Assembly (NCBI GenBank): GCA_028282185.1
Contig: JANQIJ010000424.1
Location: 1 to 13,546, forward strand
DNA: 13,546 nucleotides
Direction: 5' to 3'
Source of the DNA: Rhodospirillales bacterium
GTDB taxonomy: Bacteria > Pseudomonadota > Alphaproteobacteria > Rhodospirillales > Casp-alpha2
Shown: positions 1-7,144 of the stretch, piece after piece
Numbering within the stretch: the first letter of the stretch is position 1
Layout: each line of letters opens with the position of its first letter
Translations under genes and position numbers: made by a program
Notes under the pieces: model-generated
What the model was told of the DNA's origin: nothing
Databases searched by the model: none
What the model saw: the letters and a program-made list of their open reading frames with translations, nothing else

Positions 1-307
1 TCGGCTTGCGCAGACTCGACAAGGCAAAGTTCAAGCCCGCCAAGGCCTTGGCGTCCTCAAGGTTCTCTTCTTGGTCATAATCGGCGACCCGACGCATCCA
101 ATTGATATCTGCACCGGCGCAGAAAGACGGGCCGGTGGAAGCCATAACGACGGCTCTAATCACTGTGCTCTGCGCCAAGCCCTGGATTTCTCGGGTCAAG
201 CGGCGAACGACGTCGTCGTCAAAGGCGTTATGCACTTCGGGACGATTCAACGTGATCGTGGCGATACCGCCAGACATCTCTGTAATGAAGGGTGCGCTGG
301 TATTCAC
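1..307 (-). CDS. Enoyl-CoA hydratase/isomerase, methylglutaconyl-CoA hydratase-like (3' part cut off by window)
   Basis: The first 102 codons of a crotonase-superfamily enzyme can be read from a GTG at 307; the gene continues beyond base 1. Visible are the early strand ATITLNRPEVHNAFDDD and, around residues 55-67, SFCAGADINWMRR, which is the oxyanion-hole loop region of the superfamily. The pattern GAD(I/L)NWMRR...EN..DA..LA resembles 3-methylglutaconyl-CoA hydratases of leucine catabolism (LiuC/AtuE-like), but the second half with the catalytic glutamates is missing, so the substrate is inferred. The GTG has GGAG about 9 bases upstream; an in-frame ATG ten codons later is the alternative. 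It follows the rhodanese gene after 117 bases, so it may have its own promoter or be the next operon gene. Its GC content (173 of 300 bases, about 58 %) is somewhat below that of the thiolase region. Confidence 0.85.
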   Translation of the reverse strand, partial: MNTSAPFITEMSGGIATITLNRPEVHNAFDDDVVRRLTREIQGLAQSTVIRAVVMASTGPSFCAGADINWMRRVADYDQEENLEDAKALAGLNFALSSLRKP

Positions 308-424
308 GGGGGACTATCTCCAAAAGAACAAGCCACTATACGATCAGGCGCCCCTTGCGGCCATATGGTCAAAGGTCATACATACTTACCCGATCGGCGC
401 GCCCGACGCAGCCGCGAAATGGTC

Positions 425-829
425 TCAAGCCTGTTTCTTCGGCCGCTCCGCGATCGGCCGCCCTGATTCTTTCCAGGCCTTGAAGCCGCCTTCGACATGG
501 GCGACCGGTTCAAGCCCCATGTCCTGCAAGGCCTTGGTCGCCAAAGCCGACCGCCATGCCGATTGGCAGTACAGCACGAACTTCTTGCCGCTGGCGAATA
601 CATCCTTGTGATAGGGGCTGTCGGGATCGACCCAGAACTCCAGCATACCGCGCGGCGCGTGAAAGGCGCCGGGGACCATGCCTTCCCGATCCAATTCGCG
701 GATATCGCGGATATCGACGAACTGCACATTCTCATTTTCGATCAACGCCGCGGCATCGGCGGTCGGGATGGTCTCGATCTCGGCGTTGGCCTCGGCGACC
801 AATTGCTTCACGCCCTTCTTCAAGTTCAT
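425..829 (-). CDS. Rhodanese-like domain protein (single domain)
   Basis: A 134-residue protein that is essentially one rhodanese domain. The first half carries VQFVDIRDIRELDREGMVPGA, the typical D-(V/I)-R strand and the G-(H/x)-I-P-G-A-like turn. The active loop is C88-Q-S-A-W-R-S94, so the persulfide-accepting cysteine is present, with a slightly unusual Ala-Trp before the conserved Arg-Ser. The ending HVEGGFKAWKESGRP is the standard C-terminal rhodanese helix. Such proteins move sulfane sulfur between thiols in the cytoplasm; no signal peptide is seen. The start ATG overlaps the TGA of the upstream isomerase gene as ATGA, indicating translational coupling. Pairing with a DsbA-fold enzyme suggests a thiol-related role, but the sulfur donor and acceptor cannot be told. 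Confidence 0.9.
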   Translation of the reverse strand: MNLKKGVKQLVAEANAEIETIPTADAAALIENENVQFVDIRDIRELDREGMVPGAFHAPRGMLEFWVDPDSPYHKDVFASGKKFVLYCQSAWRSALATKALQDMGLEPVAHVEGGFKAWKESGRPIAERPKKQA

Positions 830-1449
830 GTTTTGTCCTTCCCCTTTCCAAGATAGCGTTCGATCTGCCAGAAACGGTCCGAGCCGAAGAACGGTTCGCC
901 TTCGACCAGAAAGTAGGGAGAGCCGAAAACGCCCAAGTCCAACGCTTGGGCAGTCTTGTCCTTGACCCGCTGCTTGATGTCGTCGCGGGTCACGGCCTCG
1001 GCCAGGGCGCCGCCGTCGATGCCCATTTCCTCGGCAATGTAGATCACGTCCTGAACGTCCGAGATGTCGTTACCCAGGCCGAAATAGTGGTGAAAACAGG
1101 CCTTGGCGAAAGGCACGGCCTTGTCCGGATCGTGGTCTTCCAGCCAATAGAACGCCCGCGCCGCCGCCAGGGTGGCGACCGGAAAGGGTTCGGGCCAGGT
1201 GAACGGCACGTCCATCATCGCCGCCAACCGGGGGCAATCGCGGCGCATGTAATCGCCTTTCAGGTCGATGCCGTCGTTGGCCCGGTTCCCCGTTTCCTTG
1301 AAAATAACGCCCAGCATGATCGGATGCCAATGGACCGGGCGTCCGTAACGGTCGCCGATCCTGTCGATCTTTTGCGCCGCCAGATAGCCGTAGGGCGATG
1401 AAAAATCGAAATAAAACTCGATGGTGCCGACCGGGTCCGATGCGTTCAT
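826..1449 (-). CDS. 2-hydroxychromene-2-carboxylate isomerase family protein (DsbA/kappa-GST fold)
   Basis: A 207-residue protein of the thioredoxin-fold family that includes 2-hydroxychromene-2-carboxylate isomerase (naphthalene pathway, glutathione dependent) and kappa-class glutathione transferases. Visible landmarks are the N-terminal strand and active site FYFDFSSPYGYLA (residues 12-24, Ser17/Ser18 where thiol oxidoreductases have CxxC) and the C-terminal GVFGSPYFLVEGEPFFGSDR (173-192) with the cis-proline Pro178. Length matches the family (about 200). The ATG at 1449 is preferred to a longer frame reaching 1563 because AGGAG lies 7 bases before it and homology starts there; the longer version would overlap the neighbouring dehydrogenase. 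It sits 10 bases after the dehydrogenase and overlaps the rhodanese start by 4 bases. Many family members in acyl-CoA operons act on unknown substrates, so true isomerase activity is uncertain. Confidence 0.88.
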   Translation of the reverse strand: MNASDPVGTIEFYFDFSSPYGYLAAQKIDRIGDRYGRPVHWHPIMLGVIFKETGNRANDGIDLKGDYMRRDCPRLAAMMDVPFTWPEPFPVATLAAARAFYWLEDHDPDKAVPFAKACFHHYFGLGNDISDVQDVIYIAEEMGIDGGALAEAVTRDDIKQRVKDKTAQALDLGVFGSPYFLVEGEPFFGSDRFWQIERYLGKGKDKT

Positions 1450-1459
1450 CTTGGTTCTC

Positions 1460-2146
1460 CTACCAAGGGATTTCACGTCCGTCATAGGCGAACAGTCGAC
1501 CCGATTCCGCCAGGCCCGCGCCGTCCAGCAGCTTGCGGATGCCGGACACACTGGTCCGCGCATCGATCGCCGCGTCGGCCCCCCCCATATCGGTCCGGAC
1601 CCAGCCCGGATGCAGAAGGATCACGGCAATGCCATCGGGCCGCAGTTCCCCGGCCAAGACATGCATCGCCATGTTGACCGCGCATTTCGACGTGCGATAG
1701 GCGTAGCTGGCGGAATTGGGCGAGGATTCGGCGATGCTGGCCAAGACCGACGAGACCGTGGCGATCATCTTGCCGCTTCCGGCCCGCAAATGGGGCAGGA
1801 AGCATTCCACGACCTTTACCGGCGCCATGGCATTGACGCGAAACGCCTGTTCCCAATCGGTGTAATCGATGCCTTGGTGCGCGGAGTTGCGCTCACCATA
1901 GACGCCCGCGTTATTGATCAAAAGGTCGATGGCGGTGGCCGACAACTCGTCGGCCAGGCGCGCAACCTGTCGATGGTCGGTGACATCCAGGCCATGGACC
2001 TGGATATCGCCGGGAAGCGTCGCCAATTCCCCCGGCGCGATGGGCTTGCGGCAGGTGGCGATCACGGTCCATCCCGCGTCGGCGTATTGCCGGGTCAGTT
2101 CCAATCCGATGCCGCGGTTTGCGCCGGTGATCAATACAGTGGACAT
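1460..2146 (-). CDS. Short-chain dehydrogenase/reductase, C-factor (CsgA)-like
   Basis: A 228-residue Rossmann-fold oxidoreductase of the classical SDR family. The NAD(P)-binding motif TGANRGIG is at residues 7-14, the structural NNAG at 78-81, and the catalytic set Ser137, Tyr150, Lys154 is in place (YRTSK). HPGWVRTDMGG at 179-189 is typical of the C-factor/CsgA-like subgroup. The family reduces carbonyls or oxidises alcohols in the cytoplasm; the subgroup has no well-defined general substrate. The ATG at 2146 is preceded by AAGGA about 10 bases upstream. It lies 28 bases after the thiolase and 10 bases before the isomerase, so co-transcription is likely. A role in the same acyl-CoA or carbonyl pathway is inferred from position only. 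Confidence 0.92.
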   Translation of the reverse strand: MSTVLITGANRGIGLELTRQYADAGWTVIATCRKPIAPGELATLPGDIQVHGLDVTDHRQVARLADELSATAIDLLINNAGVYGERNSAHQGIDYTDWEQAFRVNAMAPVKVVECFLPHLRAGSGKMIATVSSVLASIAESSPNSASYAYRTSKCAVNMAMHVLAGELRPDGIAVILLHPGWVRTDMGGADAAIDARTSVSGIRKLLDGAGLAESGRLFAYDGREIPW

Positions 2147-2174
2147 GACGATCCGATCCTTTCCCGAGGTCCTC

Positions 2175-3362
2175 TCAGTTCAAGCGCTCAAGGGCGACGG
2201 CCGTGGCCTCGCCGCCGCCGATGCACAGGCTGGCGACGCCGCGCGTCAGGTCATGGTGTTCAAGGGCGGCCAGCAAGGTAACCATGATGCGCGCGCCCGA
2301 GGCGCCGATCGGATGACCCAACGCACAGGCCCCGCCATGGACGTTGACCTTGTCGTGCGGCAGGTCCAGATCGCGCATCGCCGCCATGGTGACGACAGCG
2401 AAGGCCTCGTTGATCTCGAACAGATCCACCTCGGCAAGGCCCCAGCCGACCTTGTCGGCCAGCTTGCGCATGGCGCCCACCGGCGCCGTGGTGAACCAGC
2501 AAGGCTCCTGGGCATGGGTCGCATGGCCGCGGATCGCCGCCCGGGGCGTCAGGCCGCGCTTTTCGGCCTCGGACCGGCGCATCAGCACCAGGGCCGCGGC
2601 GCCATCGGAAATCGACGACGAATTGGCCGGCGTCACCGTGCCGTCCTTGGCGAAAGCGGGCTTGAGCGCGCGGATTTTATCCGGGTCCGCGGACAGCGGC
2701 TGTTCGTCCCGCGTGACCTCGGCCGTCCCTTTACGAGTCTTTACGGTGACGGGCACGACCTCGGCATCGAAGGCGCCGGTCTCGATCGCCGACTTCGCCC
2801 GGTTCAAGGATGCGATGGCGAAATCGTCCTGGGCGTCCCGGGTGAATTGGTAATGGGTCGCGCAGTCCTCGGCGAAAGTGCCCATCAGGCGACCCTTGTC
2901 ATAGGCGTCTTCCAGGCCGTCCAGGAACATATGGTCCATGACCCGGCCATGACCCATGCGAAATCCGCCGCGCGCCCGGTCCATCAAATAGGGCGCGTTG
3001 GTCATGCTCTCCATGCCGCCGGCGACCATCACCTCGCCGGCGCCGGCCAAAATCCCGTCGTGGGCCAGCATGGCGGCCTTCATGCCAGAGCCGCACATCT
3101 TATTCAGCGTCGTGCAGGGCACGGCGTCCGGCAGCCCGGCGCCGAGCGCCCCCTGACGGGCCGGCGCCTGTCCCATGCCCGCCGGTAGGACCAGTCCCAT
3201 ATAGACCTCGGCCACCGCCTCGGGCGCAACGCCCGCCCGCTCCAGCGCGGCGCCGATCGCCGCAGCGCCCAGTTGCGGCGCCCGAGCGTCCTTCAACGCG
3301 CCCTGGAACCCGCCCATGGGCGTGCGCGCGCCGTCGACGATAACGATGGGGTCTTGGTTCAT
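2175..3362 (-). CDS. Acetyl-CoA acetyltransferase-type thiolase
   Basis: A 395-residue complete thiolase, the usual length for bacterial type II enzymes. The acyl-accepting cysteine is Cys90 in NKMCGSGMKA; the remaining catalytic motifs are NEAFA at 318-322, GHPIGASGAR with His350, and CIGGGEA with Cys380. All four active-site elements are intact, so it should be active. The family either condenses two acetyl-CoA to acetoacetyl-CoA or cleaves 3-ketoacyl-CoA; the short-chain acetoacetyl-CoA type is favoured by the GGFQGALKD-type N-terminus but the chain length cannot be fixed. The ATG at 3362 has AGGGAG about 9 bases upstream. It is 48 bases downstream of the second membrane protein gene. With the leucine-type hydratase further on, acetoacetyl-CoA thiolysis at the end of a catabolic route is a reasonable inference. 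Confidence 0.95.
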   Translation of the reverse strand: MNQDPIVIVDGARTPMGGFQGALKDARAPQLGAAAIGAALERAGVAPEAVAEVYMGLVLPAGMGQAPARQGALGAGLPDAVPCTTLNKMCGSGMKAAMLAHDGILAGAGEVMVAGGMESMTNAPYLMDRARGGFRMGHGRVMDHMFLDGLEDAYDKGRLMGTFAEDCATHYQFTRDAQDDFAIASLNRAKSAIETGAFDAEVVPVTVKTRKGTAEVTRDEQPLSADPDKIRALKPAFAKDGTVTPANSSSISDGAAALVLMRRSEAEKRGLTPRAAIRGHATHAQEPCWFTTAPVGAMRKLADKVGWGLAEVDLFEINEAFAVVTMAAMRDLDLPHDKVNVHGGACALGHPIGASGARIMVTLLAALEHHDLTRGVASLCIGGGEATAVALERLN

Positions 3363-3410
3363 GCGCTCGTTCTCCCTAATGCCTGTCTGCCAGATGCCGG
3401 TGCGGACCAG

Positions 3411-3848
3411 TCAGAACGGCAGCAGGTGGCGGAAATTATAACCCGCCATGGCGACGCCAATCCATTCAGCGACGACAAGTCCCCGAACCAGCCGACCCCA
3501 AAGCGGGTTTTCGCCGTTCGGCGCGCAACGCCACAGACTGACCGTCATCCAGATAAGATAGGGCACCAGGGCGGCGGCGCCCAGGACGATCCCCAAGACC
3601 GCACCGAACAATCCGCCCGAGGTGTCGCTGGGCGCCAGGATCAAGCCGACCTGAATGCCGATAAAGATCATGCCTAGGGACATGGCAATGATCGCCCCGG
3701 TACCGAACATGCCGTAGGCCCAGAACACGACCCAGAGCTTCTCCCGCCCGTGCCAGCATTTGGGGATGATCGGCTCCGGCTCTTCCTCGCCGGGCATCCC
3801 GCCGCCGCCATGCAGATCGATGAAGATCGGGGTTTGGTCGTTGCTCAT
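3411..3848 (-). CDS. Small hypothetical integral membrane protein (WRCA-motif type, copy 2)
   Basis: A 145-residue protein of unknown function. After a Gly/Glu/Pro-rich cytoplasmic-looking N-terminus (residues 1-36) there are about four hydrophobic segments: roughly 38-59, 60-73, 80-105 and 120-138. The third ends in SLWRCAPNGENPLWGRL, followed by the last membrane segment. The same WRCA signature occurs in the gene just upstream, and both have a VFW element before the first membrane segment, so the two look like distant paralogues. The ATG at 3848 overlaps the TGA of that gene as ATGA, which decides the start over longer in-frame versions that would run through the upstream gene. No catalytic motif is visible. 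The product is probably in the inner membrane; its link to the thiolase operon is positional only. Confidence 0.8.
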   Translation of the reverse strand: MSNDQTPIFIDLHGGGGMPGEEEPEPIIPKCWHGREKLWVVFWAYGMFGTGAIIAMSLGMIFIGIQVGLILAPSDTSGGLFGAVLGIVLGAAALVPYLIWMTVSLWRCAPNGENPLWGRLVRGLVVAEWIGVAMAGYNFRHLLPF

Positions 3849-4249
3849 GGACCGCCGCCCCGCATCATCGACATCATGGCGGTGACCGCGTTGGCGACAA
3901 CCAGCAGGACGACGACGCCCTTGGCGGTCACCGGGAAGACGCCCATGGCTTCCTTGTCGGCGCAGCGCCAGACGGAAATGCACCACCAAATGAAGACGCC
4001 CAAGAGCACCCATTCCGTCAGACGCATGAGCGACGCCAGGGTCTGCGAAATGCCCATGTAGAAGGGTGATTGCGGCAATAGGAAAAGGTGAACCAGACCG
4101 CGTTCGATGCCGTAGCCGAAGAACCAGACGGCGCCCCCGCCCCAAAAAACCGGGCGCAGCGGCGCCCGTCCGGCCCATCCGTCGCCGGCCCAACGGGCCA
4201 GGGCGTTGAGGAAACCTTCGTTGGGCGGCGCGTTGTCAGGGGATGCCAT
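3845..4249 (-). CDS. Small hypothetical integral membrane protein (WRCA-motif type, copy 1)
   Basis: A 134-residue unknown membrane protein if the ATG at 4249 is used. A TTG at 4303 would add 18 residues and overlap the thioesterase gene end by 8 bases; neither start has a clear ribosome binding site, so the start is uncertain. Predicted membrane segments lie near residues 35-58, 78-95 and 108-127. The second ends in CISVWRCADKEAMG, matching SLWRCAPNGENPLWG in the next gene, and PVFWGGGAVWFFGYG resembles the VVFWAYGMFGTG of that gene. This points to a shared small-protein family in which a WRxA motif after a membrane helix is followed by a loop and a last helix. It is translationally coupled to the following gene by ATGA. 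No function can be assigned. Confidence 0.75.
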   Translation of the reverse strand: MASPDNAPPNEGFLNALARWAGDGWAGRAPLRPVFWGGGAVWFFGYGIERGLVHLFLLPQSPFYMGISQTLASLMRLTEWVLLGVFIWWCISVWRCADKEAMGVFPVTAKGVVVLLVVANAVTAMMSMMRGGGP

Positions 4250-4295
4250 GGGTAACCGGGTTTCGCTGGTCAAAACAAGCCAATTAAGCCGCCGG

Positions 4296-4754
4296 TCAAC
4301 CAATGACGTCGGATCGATCGGCGACGCGCATCAGGGTTTGCTGCAGGGCGGCACAGGCCGTCGGCTGGCCGTTCTTGACGACGACAACGTCGGCGCGGCT
4401 GACGGTCAGGGTCTTGCCGGGGCGGACGACATAGCCGCGGGCGATCAGTTCTTCGCCGTCGGCCGGAGCCATCAGATTCAATTTGAATTCGACGGTCAGC
4501 ACCCCGTCCTCGGCTCCCATCAGGCTATAGGCCGCATAACCGCCCGCGCTATCGGCGATGGTGCCGACGACCCCGCCGTGAAAGAACCCATGTTGCTGGG
4601 AGACCGCGTCGGAATAGGGCAGGACGATCTCACAGTATCCCGGCCGGACCTCTCCGAGCGTGGCGCCGATGTGACCCATGACGCCCTGCTTGTCGAAACT
4701 GTCGCGCACCCGCTGGGCGAAACCTGGGTCGGTGGGCTTGAATTCCTCGTACAT
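4296..4754 (-). CDS. PaaI-family hotdog-fold acyl-CoA thioesterase
   Basis: A 152-residue hotdog-domain protein. The PaaI signature HGGVVGTIADSAGGYAA is at residues 59-75, with the catalytic-type acidic residue Asp68. The second conserved block, LTVEFKLNLMAPADGEEL to about residue 104, and VRPGKTLTVSRADV near 111-123 are standard for the family. Such enzymes hydrolyse acyl-CoA (phenylacetyl-CoA and related) in the cytoplasm and often relieve CoA trapping in catabolic operons. The ATG at 4754 is chosen because homology begins there; the frame stays open to 4835, but that extension is not family-like, and a weak promoter-like pair (TTGCTG at 4823-4828, TGATAT at 4799-4804, minus strand) lies inside it. 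It is the first gene of the leftward run and is divergent from the hemerythrin gene. The true substrate is unknown. Confidence 0.9.
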   Translation of the reverse strand: MYEEFKPTDPGFAQRVRDSFDKQGVMGHIGATLGEVRPGYCEIVLPYSDAVSQQHGFFHGGVVGTIADSAGGYAAYSLMGAEDGVLTVEFKLNLMAPADGEELIARGYVVRPGKTLTVSRADVVVVKNGQPTACAALQQTLMRVADRSDVIG

Positions 4755-4951
4755 CCTGGCGCTGCGTTCTTCCGTGGCGACGAAATGTCCCGCCCCACAT
4801 ATCATTTTGCCGGCCGTCGGGCCAGCAATCCGCACAGCCCGCCGGGAACTTGAACTTGATGGAAATCATGGCGTCCCGACGCAGCCCGGCGCATCGTCGC
4901 CCTGGGTCACAGTCACGTCCCCTGCCCCGCAACAACCCGGCGAAACTTCCG

Positions 4952-5608
4952 ATGACCGATACGTTCTTTGAATGGCGCGCGGAATACGAAACCGGCATTC
5001 GCCTGATCGACAGCGACCACAAGCAGTTGTTCGACTTGGCGAAGGCATTGAACGAAGAAGCCCGTGCGCCGCAGGCCGACAGGGACATCGCCCCCCTGAT
5101 CGACCGCCTGGTTGCCTATGTGGATGCCCATTTCGCCCGCGAGGAACGGATCATGGCGAAAAGCGGGTTTCCCCAGTTCGACGCCCATGTGGCGGAGCAC
5201 CGCCGCGCGACCGAAGTCATCCATGCCATTCGCGAAATCTACCGGCGCGCGCCGTCGGACCTTAACGTCAAGAAAGTCGCCATGTTTTTTCGCGATTGGC
5301 TGGCCCACCACATCATGGGCAACGACCAGCGCTACGTTCCCTATGTGCGGGGCGAAAAACCGGGGATAAAGTTCCAATCCCAGGCACGGGACGCCCCCCG
5401 CCCCTGGGTCGACTTCGTCAGCGTCACCGTGGATGTGCCGGCCGACCGGGAAGCGGCATTGCGTAAATGCGCCCGCCTCCTCAGCCACGTCGGCCCCGAC
5501 ACCGAACGCCTTGAGGCCTGTCTGGCCGACCTTGCCGACGGCCCCAGCCCCGGGCGCCTGGCCTTCGTCGCCAAGGCCTTTACCCGGTCGTCGGACGGCG
5601 ATGGATAA
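4952..5608 (+). CDS. Bacteriohemerythrin with C-terminal extension
   Basis: A 218-residue protein whose first about 135 residues form a bacteriohemerythrin domain. All seven di-iron ligands can be placed by family pattern: His23 (IDSDHKQLF), His60 and Glu64 (HFAREE), His79 and His83 (FDAHVAEH), His120 and Asp125 (HIMGNDQRY). Single-domain proteins of this type bind oxygen reversibly in the cytoplasm and serve in oxygen storage, delivery or sensing. The ATG at 4952 is used because homology (FFEWRAEYETGIRLID) starts right after it; the frame is open from 4850 but that stretch is Arg/Pro-rich and not family-like. No strong ribosome binding site is seen. After residue 140 there are about 78 residues outside the hemerythrin domain, with a possible small alpha/beta segment (VDFVSVTVDVPADREAALRK), whose function is unknown. 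The gene is divergent from the thioesterase. Confidence 0.9.
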   Translation: MTDTFFEWRAEYETGIRLIDSDHKQLFDLAKALNEEARAPQADRDIAPLIDRLVAYVDAHFAREERIMAKSGFPQFDAHVAEHRRATEVIHAIREIYRRAPSDLNVKKVAMFFRDWLAHHIMGNDQRYVPYVRGEKPGIKFQSQARDAPRPWVDFVSVTVDVPADREAALRKCARLLSHVGPDTERLEACLADLADGPSPGRLAFVAKAFTRSSDGDG

Positions 5609-5649
5609 GGCCCGTTCTCGGCTAACGCGAAACAGGATCGCGGGATCTG

Positions 5650-5677
5650 GTCGGCGGCGCGTACCGCCGGCTTTCCT
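5650..5677. terminator. Hairpin between convergent hemerythrin and aspartate dehydrogenase genes
   Basis: GTCGGCGG (5650-5657) can pair with CCGCCGGC (5664-5671), one G-T wobble included, over a 6-base loop, followed on the plus strand by TTTCCT. It sits in the 67-base gap between two converging genes, where a shared terminator is expected. The T tract is short and interrupted, so intrinsic termination is only likely for the plus strand. Confidence 0.45.
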
Positions 5678-6503
5678 AGCTGCCAACCTTCAACGGGCTG
5701 ACCAGGCCGCGCAGGGTGGAAATCACGCTCAATGGGACGATCCGCCCGGTCGCCGGGTTCCCCTCGGTCGGCATGCCGCCGATCTTCATCTCGACCTGGA
5801 CAATGTCGGATTCGACCTCGATCCAATGGGTGTTGCGCTCGACGCCCGGGTCGGCCCAAACCTGATACCGGGTCTTTTCCGGCCCGACCCCGGCAAGGCC
5901 CAAGGCAACGGCGACATTGACGTTGGCCGGGAACTTGTCGGCCGCGTCCCGGACACTGCCCTCGTAAAGTTTCACGGGTTCGGTCAGACCATCCAGGTCG
6001 ATGCCTAAGTCCTTGACGAAATCGACCTTCTTGAACCCCTTGGGCGGCTTGTGCGTGCGCATCACGACACGCTGAAGATCGCCTTCGGCCGCCGCGCGAA
6101 CCGTGTCCAGACCGACCAGGGCGCCCGTGGGCACGACGATCCGGGCGCCGGTCTCGCGCGCTCGATCGATCAGGTCCAGGTGATGCAGCAGGCGTGTCAC
6201 CGTCAAGGGCATCAGGATGCGGCCCTTTTCGATGGCCGGCGCCGCGACGTCCAGAAAACGGTCCGGCGGCGCGCATTCGACAATCACGTCGGCGACATCG
6301 GCAAGCTGTCCCAGGTCGAGCACCGCCGGCGGACGGGCAAGATGGGACAACCGCCGGGACGCCCGCGCCTTGTCGCCGGCGGATACGGCAGTCAGAACCA
6401 GTTTCGGCTCGTCTTCCGTGTCAAGCCATTCCGCGACCGGAAGGCCGACCGCGCCCAAACCGCCAAGCGCCACCTTCACCGGCTGGCCGATGTTCGTCAT
6501 CAT
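5676..6503 (-). CDS. L-aspartate dehydrogenase-like protein (NadX family)
   Basis: A 275-residue NAD(P)-dependent amino acid dehydrogenase of the aspartate dehydrogenase family, which converts L-aspartate to iminoaspartate or oxaloacetate plus ammonia. Visible features are the dinucleotide motif GGLGAVG near residues 14-20, VPTGALVGLD at 124-133, FPANVNVAVALGLAGVGP at 191-208, the probable catalytic His226 in NTHWIEV, and the C-terminal GNPATGRIVPLSVISTLRG at 248-266. The pattern and length are typical. Two adjacent ATG codons at 6503 and 6500 are possible starts, with a G-rich stretch (GCGGGGG) just before. It lies 85 bases downstream of a MerR regulator on the same strand and may be transcribed with it. 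Whether it feeds NAD synthesis or aspartate breakdown cannot be told; no nadA or nadC gene is in the window. Confidence 0.88.
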   Translation of the reverse strand: MMTNIGQPVKVALGGLGAVGLPVAEWLDTEDEPKLVLTAVSAGDKARASRRLSHLARPPAVLDLGQLADVADVIVECAPPDRFLDVAAPAIEKGRILMPLTVTRLLHHLDLIDRARETGARIVVPTGALVGLDTVRAAAEGDLQRVVMRTHKPPKGFKKVDFVKDLGIDLDGLTEPVKLYEGSVRDAADKFPANVNVAVALGLAGVGPEKTRYQVWADPGVERNTHWIEVESDIVQVEMKIGGMPTEGNPATGRIVPLSVISTLRGLVSPLKVGS

Positions 6504-6588
6504 GCCCCCGCATTCGTTTCATCATCATTGAGAAACATAAACGCGCGGCAAAATCAATCGACCGGCAAACGCCGATGGGGCGACACGG

Positions 6589-6999
6589 TCAGGCGCTGGC
6601 CCGGTCCCGCTGCTGCAAAAGATCAAGGGACTGCGCCTCCAGACGGTCGAGTTCGGCCAGCGTCTCGGTAATATCGACCTGTTGCTGGCGCAACTGTTCG
6701 CGGCGCAGGCGCAGCTTGTCGATGAACAACTTCAACTGCGCCACCTCCGACGGATCGACGTCGTAGAGGTCGATCATTTCGCGGATTTCCTCGAGCGAGA
6801 AGCCCAGCCGCTTGCCCCGCATGATCAGGCGCAGGCGCACGCGGTCGCGTGGACCGTAGACCCGGCGCTGGCCCTCGCGCGCGGGGTGAAGCATTCCCTT
6901 GTCTTCATAGAAGCGGATCGCCCTGGGCGTAATCGCGAATTCGCGGGCCAATTCGGCAATCCCGAAGCGGGCGGCGGGTTGATCGGGGGTCTGGTCCAT
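6589..6999 (-). CDS. MerR-family regulator, LiuR-like
   Basis: A 136-residue MerR-family activator or repressor. The winged helix covers residues 12-80: FGIAELAREFAITPRAIRFYEDKG, then the wing with REGQRRVYGPRDRVRL, then GFSLEEIREMIDLYD. Residues 86-130 form a long Gln/Arg/Leu-rich coiled coil for dimerisation. There is no cysteine, so this is not a metal or redox sensor; the sequence matches the LiuR subgroup that controls leucine/isovalerate degradation in proteobacteria. An operator-like palindrome lies 16-35 bases upstream of the ATG, indicating autoregulation. The methylglutaconyl-CoA hydratase-like gene elsewhere in the window would suit a liu regulon but carries no visible copy of this site. 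The next gene downstream is the aspartate dehydrogenase. Confidence 0.88.
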   Translation of the reverse strand: MDQTPDQPAARFGIAELAREFAITPRAIRFYEDKGMLHPAREGQRRVYGPRDRVRLRLIMRGKRLGFSLEEIREMIDLYDVDPSEVAQLKLFIDKLRLRREQLRQQQVDITETLAELDRLEAQSLDLLQQRDRASA

Positions 7000-7015
7000 G
7001 GCGGCAGCCTACCTA

Positions 7016-7034
7016 ACGTTTACGTAAACGTAAA
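7016..7034. promoter_or_regulatory. LiuR-type operator upstream of the MerR gene
   Basis: Positions 7019-7034 read TTTACGTAAACGTAAA, which is TTTACG-N4-CGTAAA with only the central four bases breaking symmetry. Shifted by 3, ACGTTTACGTAAACGT at 7016-7031 is a perfect 16-base palindrome. The first form is very close to the TTTACGTTAACGTAAA-type motif known for LiuR regulators. It ends 16-19 bases from the MerR start codon, where autoregulation would act. Confidence 0.7.
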
Positions 7035-7054
7035 GTGTTCGCCGCTCATGGGCG

Positions 7055-7074
7055 GGCCGGCGCGTTCGCCGGCC
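7055..7074. other. GC-rich hairpin downstream of mgtE
   Basis: GGCCGGCG (7055-7062) and CGCCGGCC (7067-7074) form a perfect 8-base stem with a CGTT loop. It lies between the end of the magnesium transporter gene (minus strand) and the MerR operator. There is no T tract on either side, so it may be a factor-assisted terminator or an RNA 3' end protector for the transporter transcript. Confidence 0.4.
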
Positions 7075-7144
7075 AGAGCATACCGCGTCCGCAGGGCGCA
7101 GCCGGCCAAGCGATCCATGCGGCAGCGCGGCGGCACGATCGCGC

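Noticed and set aside
2730..2745. Two TTTACG repeats that could be a second LiuR site
   Set aside because: They are direct, not inverted, repeats and lie inside the thiolase coding region.
1914..3188. 424-codon plus-strand frame antisense to the thiolase
   Set aside because: His/Arg/Gly-rich antisense shadow; the thiolase on the other strand has all catalytic motifs.
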